A DNA stretch of 64,000 bases from Bacillus_BD oryzisoli_A (lineage in GTDB: Bacteria > Bacillota > Bacilli > Bacillales > Cytobacillaceae), in contig NZ_JBHZRC010000001.1 of NCBI RefSeq assembly GCF_043641075.1, forward strand, positions 1,116,001 through 1,180,000, in the 5' to 3' direction. Positions 17,356 through 24,903 of this stretch are shown here, one piece after another. The notes beneath the pieces were generated by a model, which had not been told where the DNA came from, did not search any database, and saw only the letters and a list, made by a program, of their open reading frames with translations. A program made the translations under genes and the position numbers. The number at the start of each line of letters is the position of its first letter. Positions within the stretch are counted from its first letter, which is position 1.

Positions 17356-18143
17356 TCTTTATGAAGCTCCTCCCAGTTATCCATGATTCTTTTTATTTCG
17401 TCAAGATGCTTTCGAGCTTCTTCTTCACCCTTTTGAATCATCTCATCTATATTTGTAAATGCTCTTGAACTATATTCTTCCACACGAGGTCTAATCATAA
17501 TATCAGAAGCTATCTGCCTGTACTCAACCAGTTCCATCTGCATGATATCCAAGCTTTGCATAATCACATCATAGATAGTCGAGATATCTGCGTTTGTTTT
17601 AACACGCGAAACATCAACTGCTATCACAATATCTGCTCCCATTTCTTTTACAACCGAAACCGGCACACGGTCTACCACCCCGCCATCAACCAGCAGCCGT
17701 CCGTTTTGTTTTTCCGGAACAAAGATACCCGGAATTGAAATACTTGCCCTAACAGCTTCAGCAATCGGACCTGATCGAAAAATAACCTTTTCTCCTGTCA
17801 TTAAGTCTGTTGCGACGACAGATACAGGAATCATCAATTCCTCAATTCGTTTCCCTTTTGTAAAAACACGTATAAGCTCCTTCACTCGTTTCCCCGCGAT
17901 AAATCCCATTTTAGGGACAGTAAAATCAAGATAATACTTTCGCTTAAAAGCCGTTGACAGTTTATAGAGACGATCCATGTCAATCCCCGCTCCATAAAAA
18001 CAGGCTACTAACGACCCCATGCTGCTCCCAGCTATATAATCAATCGGAATTCCATGTTCAACCAACACTTTTATTACACCAAGATGCGAAAATCCCCGTG
18101 CCCCTCCTGAACCAAGTGCCAAACCAATTTTGGGACGACCCAA
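17352..18143 (-). CDS. ylbK: Patatin-like phospholipase/acylhydrolase YlbK
   Basis: About 263 residues. N-terminal GLALGSGGARG oxyanion loop, nucleophile elbow AGSSMGSLVA and catalytic Asp in LLVDGGVVDRVP, i.e. the full Ser-Asp dyad of the patatin/RssA class. Substrate unknown. The start is taken as TTG at 18143 because GGAGGGG lies six bases upstream; the longer frame begins at another TTG at 18164 and would include that site. No ATG is available. Divergent from ylbJ across a structured repeat. Confidence 0.9.
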   Translation of the reverse strand: MGRPKIGLALGSGGARGFSHLGVIKVLVEHGIPIDYIAGSSMGSLVACFYGAGIDMDRLYKLSTAFKRKYYLDFTVPKMGFIAGKRVKELIRVFTKGKRIEELMIPVSVVATDLMTGEKVIFRSGPIAEAVRASISIPGIFVPEKQNGRLLVDGGVVDRVPVSVVKEMGADIVIAVDVSRVKTNADISTIYDVIMQSLDIMQMELVEYRQIASDIMIRPRVEEYSSRAFTNIDEMIQKGEEEARKHLDEIKRIMDNWEELHKE

Positions 18144-18187
18144 AAATATCCCCTCCACTATCAAATTCGCCCCGTCGAATTTGCGTC

Positions 18188-18350
18188 CGGATTTTTATTG
18201 AGCTCGCTCGATAAATAACCCTTAAAAAATCCGTGACATCCGCCGGAGGCTTAACTTCATTCAGCCGGGTATAGACCCCACTGAATCGGAGAGCTTTTTG
18301 CATTCATCCCTTAACTTTAGAAGTGTAGGACTTCTGCTGAATGAAGTTAA
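18188..18350. repeat. Folded intergenic repeat element between ylbK and ylbJ
   Basis: Two structured modules. Module 1: CGGATTTTT (18188-18196) pairs with AAAAATCCG (18225-18233) around an inner TTATTGAGC/GCTCGATAA hairpin. Module 2: perfect 14-bp arms TTAACTTCATTCAG (18251-18264) and CTGAATGAAGTTAA (18337-18350) enclose two smaller hairpins, GGGT-ATAG-ACCC (18267-18278) and AGAAGT-GTAGG-ACTTCT (18319-18335). No ORF. The architecture resembles non-autonomous palindromic repeats dispersed in Bacillaceae genomes; multiplicity cannot be tested here because only one copy is in the window. This fills the 353-bp gap between the two genes together with the ylbJ leader. Confidence 0.65.
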
Positions 18351-18496
18351 AGGTATATAATATTATGGTCTATTTTGTTCTTCTATGAGTATATTGAAAT
18401 ATATGAGGACAAGACCGAATAGAAATTACACTCTTCATTATTTTACCATTGAATGAATCTATTGAACAATTCGTTAAACTTGAGGGAGGAAAGCAA

Positions 18497-19717
18497 GTGT
18501 TTCGTTCCAAATTAAAAACCATTTTTTTAGCCTCTGCTGCATTATTTATGGCGTTTTCGCTTATAGCCTTTCCTCAAGAAGCTGTTTCCGCTTCCATTCG
18601 AGGATTGGATATGTGGCTTCAAATTGTATTTCCTTCACTTCTGCCTTTCTTTATTGTATCTGAGATGTTAATCGGATTTGGCGTCGTGAAATTTATTGGA
18701 ATTTTATTGGAACCCTTCATGAGGCCTCTGTTTCGTGTTCCAGGTGTTGGCGGCTTTGCATTAGCCATGGGGATGGCCTCTGGATACCCCGCAGGAGCCA
18801 AATTAACAGCAAGGCTTAGACAGGAAGGTCAGATAACAAAGACAGAAGCCGAACGTCTTGTCTCGTTTACTAACTCCTCTAACCCTCTTTTCATATTCGG
18901 TGCAGTGGCTGTAGGGTTTTTCAACAATGCAAAGCTTGGAATTATTCTTGCCATGGCACATTATTTAGGTAATTTAACAGTTGGTCTTATCATGCGATTT
19001 TACGGACACAAAGGATCAAAGCAAAAGCCCGTAAAAAAGCAAGTCACAATCAGAGCAGCATTATCAGCTCTCCATAAAACGAGAATAATGGACAATCGTC
19101 CAATTGGAAAATTGCTCGGGGATGCAGTCATGTCTTCTGTCCAGACCTTACTAATGATCGGTGGCTTTATCATATTATTTTCAGTTGTAAACAAACTACT
19201 ATTTCATCTTCATATTACAGCCTTTTTCGCTGAAGCCTTTGAAATTGTCCTATTAGTATTTCATTTACCGGAAGATTTAAGCATTCCATTCATTTCTGGA
19301 TTATTTGAAATTACCTTAGGAAGTCAGCTTATCAGCAAAATCCAGGAAGCTACGTTAATGGAGCAGGCAATTATCACGAGCCTTATTCTTGGCTTTTGCG
19401 GTTTTAGTGTTCAAGCACAGGTTGCCAGTATTATCGCTCAAACGGATATCAATTTTAAACCGTTTTTCTTCGCTAGAATCATCCATGGTTTGATTGCCGC
19501 CTTCTATACCTTTATCCTATGGGAGCCTGTATATGAACGCTTTTACAATACTGAACAGCCATCAAATACAGTACCTGTCAGTTTTTTAAACAAAGAATCC
19601 CCACTATACGCCAATATTGGACATTGGGCCGAGTTGGGGTCTTTAATCACAATTGTTATGCTAGCAGTTTATGTTATCATTTATGCACGAAGGATGGTTT
19701 TTACTAAAAACAGCTAA
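18497..19717 (+). CDS. ylbJ: Sporulation integral membrane protein YlbJ
   Basis: 406 residues, polytopic, with gate-type (nucleoside-transporter-like) repeats: GVGGFALAMGMASGYPAGAK and the second-half GFCGFSVQAQVASI. In B. subtilis ylbJ is sigma-E controlled and required for late spore development. The start is taken as GTG at 18497 with GGGAGG seven bases upstream; an in-frame upstream start at 18449 would add 16 residues that contain the ribosome site. Convergent with coaD. Confidence 0.9.
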   Translation: MFRSKLKTIFLASAALFMAFSLIAFPQEAVSASIRGLDMWLQIVFPSLLPFFIVSEMLIGFGVVKFIGILLEPFMRPLFRVPGVGGFALAMGMASGYPAGAKLTARLRQEGQITKTEAERLVSFTNSSNPLFIFGAVAVGFFNNAKLGIILAMAHYLGNLTVGLIMRFYGHKGSKQKPVKKQVTIRAALSALHKTRIMDNRPIGKLLGDAVMSSVQTLLMIGGFIILFSVVNKLLFHLHITAFFAEAFEIVLLVFHLPEDLSIPFISGLFEITLGSQLISKIQEATLMEQAIITSLILGFCGFSVQAQVASIIAQTDINFKPFFFARIIHGLIAAFYTFILWEPVYERFYNTEQPSNTVPVSFLNKESPLYANIGHWAELGSLITIVMLAVYVIIYARRMVFTKNS

Positions 19718-19745
19718 AGACGAGCACAGATCTGTACTCGTCTTT
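19716..19745. terminator. Bidirectional terminator between ylbJ and coaD
   Basis: AAAGACGAG/CTCGTCTTT stem with a 12-base loop containing a further ACAGATCTGT palindrome; TTTTT follows on the plus strand. Confidence 0.8.
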
Positions 19746-19759
19746 TTATTTACTTTGTC

Positions 19760-20251
19760 TTATTTATTGTTCTCAGCATTCTTTTTCCTTAAAGCATTTT
19801 CCACAACTTCAGGAACAAGCTCTGAAATATCAGCTTCGTGACGGGCAACTTCCTTTACAATACTTGAACTCAAAAAGGAGTATTGATTACGAGTCATGAT
19901 AAAAAAAGTTTCGAGATTTTGATCCAATAAGCGATTCATTGCAGTGATAGACATTTCATACTCAAAGTCAGATACTGCTCGTAATCCTCTAATATTGGCT
20001 ATGGCGCCGACCTTTTTAGCATAATCTACTAAGAGACCGCTATAGGAATCTACTTCAACCTTTGGTATATCCTTTGTTGTTTCTTTTAATAATGCCACTC
20101 TCTCCTCAACTGAAAACAAGGGATGCTTAGACTCGTTATTCAATACAACTACATATAATTTATCAAATATACGCGCACCTCTTGTAATAATATCAATGTG
20201 ACCGTTCGTCACCGGATCGAAACTCCCCGGACAAATTGCAATTCTCTCCAT
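19760..20251 (-). CDS. coaD: Phosphopantetheine adenylyltransferase
   Basis: Adenylates 4'-phosphopantetheine to dephospho-CoA, the penultimate step of CoA synthesis. 163 residues, normal length. N-terminal CPGSFDPVTNGHIDII carries the TxGH nucleotidyltransferase motif, and YSFLSSSIVKEVARH is the C-terminal signature. It starts 9 bp after the rsmD stop: the two are co-transcribed. Confidence 0.97.
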   Translation of the reverse strand: MERIAICPGSFDPVTNGHIDIITRGARIFDKLYVVVLNNESKHPLFSVEERVALLKETTKDIPKVEVDSYSGLLVDYAKKVGAIANIRGLRAVSDFEYEMSITAMNRLLDQNLETFFIMTRNQYSFLSSSIVKEVARHEADISELVPEVVENALRKKNAENNK

Positions 20252-20260
20252 GATATCCCC

Positions 20261-20818
20261 CTATTCTCTCTCATAACCATAAATGGAGACAGCGATTATG
20301 CCATATTTTTCCTGTCTGTTTTTCGTGAAGTTGCCTACCGTTTGGGGCAATTCAATATCTGAACCATGTTCACAGATAATTGCACCAGTTTTATTTAATA
20401 GATTTTGCTGACTTATCATGTCTAAAAGCTTTTCAAGTTGCTGTTTTTTATATGGCGGGTCGAGAAAAATATATTGAAAGGCTAAGTTTCGTTTAGAAAC
20501 CGCTTTAATTGCTCTTTCTGCATCATTACGATATACCTCAACTCGCTGTTCAAGCCCACATTTATGTATATTATCCCGTATGGTCCCGATCGCTTTTCCA
20601 TCACGGTCAACAAAAATAACCTGATCCAATCCCCTGCTCAACGCTTCTATTCCTAGACCACCGCTTCCGGCAAATAAGTCCAGACCCATTCCCCCATTAA
20701 AATAAGGTCCAATCATATTAAACATTGCTTCTTTTACTTTATCAGTCGTTGGCCTAGTAGAAGTACCTGGAACAGCCTTTAATGAAACCCCTTTACAGCT
20801 GCCTGAAACTACTCTCAT
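20261..20818 (-). CDS. rsmD: 16S rRNA (guanine966-N2)-methyltransferase RsmD
   Basis: 185 residues. Begins MRVVSGSCKGVSLKAVPG; SAM motif MGLDLFAGSGGLGIEALSRG (about 41-60) and catalytic IFLDPPYKK (about 117-125, the DPPY of N6/N2 methyltransferases). Equivalent to ylbH in B. subtilis. The region upstream carries the CsfG-like RNA on the opposite strand. Confidence 0.95.
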   Translation of the reverse strand: MRVVSGSCKGVSLKAVPGTSTRPTTDKVKEAMFNMIGPYFNGGMGLDLFAGSGGLGIEALSRGLDQVIFVDRDGKAIGTIRDNIHKCGLEQRVEVYRNDAERAIKAVSKRNLAFQYIFLDPPYKKQQLEKLLDMISQQNLLNKTGAIICEHGSDIELPQTVGNFTKNRQEKYGIIAVSIYGYERE

Positions 20819-20928
20819 CCTATCACCACAGCATTTTTGATTTAATTCACTTTTTTATCCTAACATACGGAAACAAAATAGCCAATCACAACGTAAGACA
20901 GATTTTTGAAAAAATAATCGATTTGAAC

Positions 20929-20957
20929 GTATAGCAAACCTATTTGTGGAAATAATA
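20929..20957 (+). promoter_or_regulatory. Sigma-F/sigma-G-like promoter of the CsfG-like RNA
   Basis: GTATA (20929-20933) matches the sigma-F -35 GYWTA, and GGAAATAATA (20948-20957) matches the sigma-F -10 GGNRANANTW at every defined base; the spacer is 14 bp, one short of the usual 15. The overlapping AATAATA also fits the sigma-G -10 CATNNTA with one mismatch and 17-bp spacing. No sigma-A-like hexamers are as good. Forespore expression is inferred. Confidence 0.6.
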
Positions 20958-20959
20958 CT

Positions 20960-21106
20960 AGTAACAACATCATTCGAGGATGTTGTTGCCAACCGCGGAG
21001 AAGACTTACGTTTCCCCATAAGTTCTTCCTCCGGTTTCTCCTCTCCCTTTACCTTCTGTCCTTATAGGATATAGAAGGACCCTGCTTTATAGCAGGGCTT
21101 TTTTTT
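20960..21106 (+). ncRNA. csfG: CsfG-like sporulation small RNA
   Basis: About 145 nt, from the sigma-F-like promoter to a strong intrinsic terminator (CCCTGC-TTTATA-GCAGGG then C and T8, 21080-21106). It contains hairpin CAACATC/GATGTTG (20973-20992) and an imperfect GAAGACTTA/TAAGTTCTTC stem with TTTCCCC in the loop, then a C/U-rich stretch with two CCTCC/CTCC-type anti-Shine-Dalgarno motifs (about 21026-21047). No ORF. CsfG is a forespore RNA known from the ylbG-ylbH interval of Bacillus; here the interval is the same (rsmD is ylbH) except that one gene separates it from ylbG. The identity rests on position, promoter type and terminator rather than alignment. Confidence 0.7.
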
Positions 21107-21109
21107 ATG

Positions 21110-22531
21110 TCATTTTTCATTTTTAGCGTAATTTAACTGGATCGACTCCGGATTTTCTATAATCTCAGCATGAAAAATCGGCTGTAATGCTTCAATTCCT
21201 ATATATACCTGTCCACCTTCCACTTGCAATGGATTTTCAAGCAAGCCAAAGTCTGTACCGTTTCGCGTAAAGATTGGCTGTGCCAAGAAAAAAGTGAATT
21301 GGTCAGTTTTGTTTGATGCATAAAATGTGCTCTCTTCCGTATCGACTCGAAAACCCATCGCTTTTAATGTGTCAACAAACGGGAAAAGGATTTTGTCTTG
21401 ACGGTACGCAATAGTAACATCCGTCACTTTGTCATTTATGATTACTTTTCTCAGATCCATAAAAAGTAAAGGAGTTAATTCGCTATTTTCATCCTTATTA
21501 ATTGAGAAAAAGGAGGTCTTTAATCCTTTCATGTCTCCGAGCAGATGATCAAGTATAGTAAAATCTAACCTTTTCGTCTTTTGCAATGCATGAACGAATG
21601 TATTGCGTTCTTCATTTGTAATGGATTGTGATAACTCCGCCATCATGATTTCGCTTTTCATGGCAGCGGGGGCTTTTTCACGGGTTAGCGAAGTTAAAAA
21701 GTCGATTATCCATTTTTCCTGATTTGAAAGCTTCGTAAATTTTTTCATGAAATAGTCATTAATTAATTCACGCTCAATATCCTCCGCTGAACTTGCCGGA
21801 GAAATAATTTTTATCCCCTGATACTCGGCTGGCTTTACAGCATCTGTAAAAATGACAGCAAGGTATTCGTCCTGTTCAAGTGATGCAGCAGATTGAAGAT
21901 CATGTTTCCCAATGGAAAAAGGATTTCCTTGAATAGATAGCCCTTCGTTTAACACTTTTTTCTCAAGCGTATCAGATTGCCAGTAAAGAGAAGGTGTATC
22001 TCCTTTTCCTTTAAAGGAGTAGAAATCGATTAAAGATAATTTTTCATAGCCTGTTTGCGGCATCCCTGCTACCCAGGTACTTCCTCTTCTTTCTTTTTCG
22101 ACTATATCTATGGTTGTTTCCATGATGCTGCTATCCTTTATCCTAGTCGTCCAATCCGTAAGTATATAGGCTGGCTGCTCCGGTATTGGGATAACATATG
22201 TAAAATTCAGTTCACCATTTTCGGCTATCACTTTTGATGAATCCACATTATAGGATTTGCAGTTCTCTCCATCATCATCAATACATTGCCATCTAAAAAG
22301 GCTATCGGGTCTTATTATTTGATAATTCTTATCCTTTATTAACCCTGTTACAGTTTGCGTAATTTGCATTTCTTTTCCTGCCGTTTCTATTGTTATACGC
22401 TGTTTAGGGTGTTCAAATTTGTACTCTGAATTTTCCTCAAGTACGCCCGAATAGCTTCTCCATTGCCGTAGAAGTAGACAAGAAGTAACCGCTAAAAGTA
22501 TAAACAAAAGTATCATTGGCTTTTTTTTCAT
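21110..22531 (-). CDS. Hypothetical exported protein with stalk-like C-terminal domain
   Basis: 473 residues, not recognised as a named family. An N-terminal signal or anchor segment (MILLFILLAVTSCLLL, with a possible lipobox Cys) is followed by a mostly polar, beta-rich region. The last 120 residues (IAYRQDKILFPFVDTLKAMGF ... QVYIGIEALQPIF) resemble the copper-amine-oxidase-N type stalk domain used by secreted Bacillus proteins, which is only a fold-level guess. AGGAGG lies 11 nt upstream of the ATG. The gene converges on the csfG terminator, its stop codon 4 bp past the U tract. In B. subtilis rsmD and ylbG are adjacent, so this gene is an extra in that order. Confidence 0.75.
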   Translation of the reverse strand: MKKKPMILLFILLAVTSCLLLRQWRSYSGVLEENSEYKFEHPKQRITIETAGKEMQITQTVTGLIKDKNYQIIRPDSLFRWQCIDDDGENCKSYNVDSSKVIAENGELNFTYVIPIPEQPAYILTDWTTRIKDSSIMETTIDIVEKERRGSTWVAGMPQTGYEKLSLIDFYSFKGKGDTPSLYWQSDTLEKKVLNEGLSIQGNPFSIGKHDLQSAASLEQDEYLAVIFTDAVKPAEYQGIKIISPASSAEDIERELINDYFMKKFTKLSNQEKWIIDFLTSLTREKAPAAMKSEIMMAELSQSITNEERNTFVHALQKTKRLDFTILDHLLGDMKGLKTSFFSINKDENSELTPLLFMDLRKVIINDKVTDVTIAYRQDKILFPFVDTLKAMGFRVDTEESTFYASNKTDQFTFFLAQPIFTRNGTDFGLLENPLQVEGGQVYIGIEALQPIFHAEIIENPESIQLNYAKNEK

Positions 22532-22596
22532 TGAAACTATTTCCTCCTATACGAAACGAAACAAGCCTATAGGAACTCCTTTAAACAAACAAAAAA

Positions 22597-22672
22597 GGTC
22601 TGAGTCCACAAGCAGCACCCAACCTAAATCATGTTTCAAATTAGACTGGAGCACTTATTGTGGGTTCAGACC
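22597..22672 (-). terminator. Long-arm inverted repeat acting as terminator of ylbG
   Basis: Arms GGTCTGAGTCCACAA (22597-22611) and TTGTGGGTTCAGACC (22658-22672) are complementary except for two G-T type positions, with a 46-base middle that has weaker internal structure. On the minus strand T6 follows (22596-22591). It lies 14 bp after the ylbG stop. The long middle is unusual for a simple terminator. Confidence 0.6.
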
Positions 22673-22686
22673 CATGGTTATGTTTC

Positions 22687-22962
22687 CTAAATTCCCATCT
22701 TATAATCGTATTCCTTTGCTTTATCAGGCTTAGAATTCTCAAACTCAATTTTAATAAATGGCTTTTGAGAAGGCTCAACTTTTTTAACAAAGGAGTAAGA
22801 CTTCAATTTCGCCATCAGTTCTTCTATTTCATCTGAATTACAATATAAAACGACATATTTTAATCTCTTTGAAACATAATGAACATTACCAAACCTTCTA
22901 AGCATTTTTGCTTGCTTTAGTGAATGCAGCCAAACAATAAGTCCTTGACGTTGACTTAACAT
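22687..22962 (-). CDS. ylbG: YlbG family protein (DUF2129)
   Basis: 91 residues of a conserved small cytoplasmic family in Bacillales. MLSQRQGLIVWLHSLKQ, RRFGNVHYVSKRLKYVVLYCN and VKKVEPSQKPFIKIEFE are the conserved blocks. Function unknown. It follows ylbF with a terminator between them, so it may have its own promoter. Confidence 0.9.
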   Translation of the reverse strand: MLSQRQGLIVWLHSLKQAKMLRRFGNVHYVSKRLKYVVLYCNSDEIEELMAKLKSYSFVKKVEPSQKPFIKIEFENSKPDKAKEYDYKMGI

Positions 22963-23043
22963 AGCATTTCCCCTCGTTACCGTTTCTTACTCTAGTCTAG
23001 CATAAATTATCCAACTTTTTCAATGAAACCATTTAATGCTAAG

Positions 23044-23084
23044 AAAAATCGGATTCATCCCTATGGGATAAATCCGATTTTTTT
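23044..23084. terminator. Terminator after ylbF
   Basis: AAAAATCGGATT-ATCCC and GGGAT-AATCCGATTTTT form an 17-bp stem broken by one mismatch, loop TAT, 13 bp after the ylbF stop; T runs on both strands. Confidence 0.85.
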
Positions 23085-23096
23085 ATATAATTGAAT

Positions 23097-23537
23097 TTAA
23101 GCCGAACAACCACAGCTCCCACCTGAGCCGCAGCCTCCCCCGCTATGTTGATCAAAAAATGGGTTTCCTGAAGGCACTTTAATCTGCTCGGAAACAGATC
23201 GTCCAATCAACCTACTTACTTCATCAAGCAACTCTTGAAAATCGTTTTCAGCTTTTCGAAATTCAGCAACATGGTCATCCATATCCATTGTTCTTTTACA
23301 TTCCCTGACCTTTGTCATGACCGTTTTATAATCCGGATGATACTTTCCAAAACGCTGAACTTCCTCATACTGCTCTTTCATCTTTACAAACTCACGAATT
23401 TTCCGCTGAGTTTCTTGATTGTTCTTTATATTATCTAAACATGTACGATAATGATCAGCTATCTCCGATTGCAAAATCATTTTCGCTATCACTTCAGCAT
23501 TTTCTAATATCATTACTCTTTCCATTGTAGCAAGCAA
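23097..23537 (-). CDS. ylbF: YlbF, Y-complex regulator of RNase Y
   Basis: 146 residues of the YlbF/YmcA family. With YmcA and YaaT it forms an Fe-S-containing complex that guides RNase Y maturation of operon mRNAs and affects competence, biofilm and sporulation in B. subtilis. Mostly helical, with KEQYEEVQRFGKYHPDY in the centre, then a C-terminal Gly/Cys tail with three cysteines in CGSGGSCGCSA that matches the cluster-binding tail of B. subtilis YlbF. TTG start at 23537 with GGAGGTG upstream. Confidence 0.94.
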   Translation of the reverse strand: MLATMERVMILENAEVIAKMILQSEIADHYRTCLDNIKNNQETQRKIREFVKMKEQYEEVQRFGKYHPDYKTVMTKVRECKRTMDMDDHVAEFRKAENDFQELLDEVSRLIGRSVSEQIKVPSGNPFFDQHSGGGCGSGGSCGCSA

Positions 23538-23633
23538 ATTAAGCTCACCTCCATTTCATATTTTAACATGAATATGATTGAAAACGAAGTAGATGTTACT
23601 AGTACACGTAAAGAAAGTCGGTTTCTTAGCTCA

Positions 23634-24035
23634 TTATTGGATGGAGATCTCCATTTCTTTTACAGCAGCTGCCACATTTTCGTTTTCTTTAAAGAGCTCT
23701 AATTTCGCATGATGCGTACCTGACGGGAGGTCTTTAACAATAAAAGCAGCACTATGAAATTCAGTTGTTTTTTTTCCATCAATAGAAAAAACAATCCTTG
23801 CACCATGATTGCGAAACGAAGCATTTTTTACAATGCATTCAAAAAAGACATCCTTCCCCCTTACATGATATTTAACATAAAAAGAATCATCTTGTGCACT
23901 ATTCATTGCTGAAGCATGTACTGCTTCATTTAAATAGAAGGAAACATCTTTCGTTTCCGGCTCCGGGATATCCTTTTGACATGCCGCTAACGGTAATAAT
24001 AACAACAAAACGATTAAACCATGCATCTTTTTCAA
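23634..24035 (-). CDS. Small lipoprotein of unknown function
   Basis: 133 residues: signal peptide MKKMHGLIVLLLLLP with lipobox LAAC (Cys 19), then an Ig-like beta-rich domain (FECIVKNASFRNHGARIVFSID ... DLPSGTHHAKLELFKEN). Start TTG at 24035 with AAGGAG nine bases upstream. No such gene is known to me in the B. subtilis ylbE-ylbF interval, so it appears to be lineage-specific. Not recognised further. Confidence 0.75.
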   Translation of the reverse strand: MKKMHGLIVLLLLLPLAACQKDIPEPETKDVSFYLNEAVHASAMNSAQDDSFYVKYHVRGKDVFFECIVKNASFRNHGARIVFSIDGKKTTEFHSAAFIVKDLPSGTHHAKLELFKENENVAAAVKEMEISIQ

Positions 24036-24160
24036 GGTTTATCACTCCTTACATTTGTTCAATGAATGAAACAAATGTCAGTTTGAATCTTTCTAATCGT
24101 ATTGTTTGCTATTTAGCGGTCTTTTACTCCGTACTTCTTTTCCATATTTAAATAAAAAAT

Positions 24161-24178
24161 AGGGGGATTGCTCCCCCT
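24161..24178 (-). terminator. Terminator after ylbE
   Basis: AGGGGG/CCCCCT stem with a six-base loop, 4 bp after the ylbE stop; minus-strand tail ATTTTTTATTT. Confidence 0.8.
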
Positions 24179-24182
24179 TCAT

Positions 24183-24425
24183 CTATGATTGGTTATTCAT
24201 CGTTTGAAACATGGTCATCATCATGGAAGCCATTTGCACTCCATTGGAAATTTTTTCAACCTGATGAGGGATTGTTTTTTTATAATAATGTAAAGCAGCA
24301 ATTTCCATTGCTTGAATTTGACTGGGATCACGAGTTAATTTTCGATACCAAATCGGCTGTTCTCGAATGAATGATTGTAGTTCTTTACTTTGTTCCAAAT
24401 AATTGTAGACATCTTTTCTCATCAT
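24183..24425 (-). CDS. ylbE: YlbE-like family protein
   Basis: 80 residues (79 if the second ATG at 24422 is used, which gives better spacing to GGGGGG). Conserved blocks MRKDVYNYLEQ, FIREQPIWYRKLTRDP and ALHYYKKTIPHQVEK identify the YlbE family. Cytoplasmic, function unknown. It follows ylbD closely (17 bp), an operon. Confidence 0.9.
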   Translation of the reverse strand: MMRKDVYNYLEQSKELQSFIREQPIWYRKLTRDPSQIQAMEIAALHYYKKTIPHQVEKISNGVQMASMMMTMFQTMNNQS

Positions 24426-24442
24426 CAGCCCCCCTTAATCAA

Positions 24443-24838
24443 CTAGTCTTTTCTAAATAAAAAGGGATTGTTCGGCTTTTGATTGGGAGAATGGGGTTTG
24501 TTTCTATTGGAGCCTTGTTGAAACTGCGTTAACACTCCTTGAACAGCACCAAGAGCCTGGCTTAAATGATTAATATTATGCTGCAGCTGTTCAGGATCCA
24601 TTTTTTTCAGCGAACCAAGTATACTGGTTAGCCAATCTCCTTTGGAATCTTTACCACTCCGATTAGTATCAGAACTATCTTGCTGCCACTTTGAATCATT
24701 TTCACCCAACAAGTACCAGTCCTCATATAATTCCTGCAGCGTCGCTTTTCCATTCCTAACGTCTTCAAGAGTATTTGGGTGCTTTTTCACAAACGCTTTA
24801 AATTCCTCTATCGATGGATGAAGCTTTTTATCTGCCAC
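24443..24838 (-). CDS. ylbD: YlbD family spore coat-associated protein
   Basis: 131 residues, hydrophilic. N-terminal LHPSIEEFKAFVKKHPNTLEDVRNG and LQELYEDWYLLGE are the family core; the C-terminus is Asn/Gln-rich and low complexity. In B. subtilis YlbD is reported as a coat protein. GTG start at 24838 with GAGGTG upstream. First gene of the ylbD-ylbE pair. Confidence 0.88.
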   Translation of the reverse strand: MADKKLHPSIEEFKAFVKKHPNTLEDVRNGKATLQELYEDWYLLGENDSKWQQDSSDTNRSGKDSKGDWLTSILGSLKKMDPEQLQHNINHLSQALGAVQGVLTQFQQGSNRNKPHSPNQKPNNPFLFRKD

Positions 24839-24903
24839 TTTGATTCACCTCAACCTAAACAATTGCCTATATTACGATATGTACGTAGATAGATTTGGTG
24901 ATA

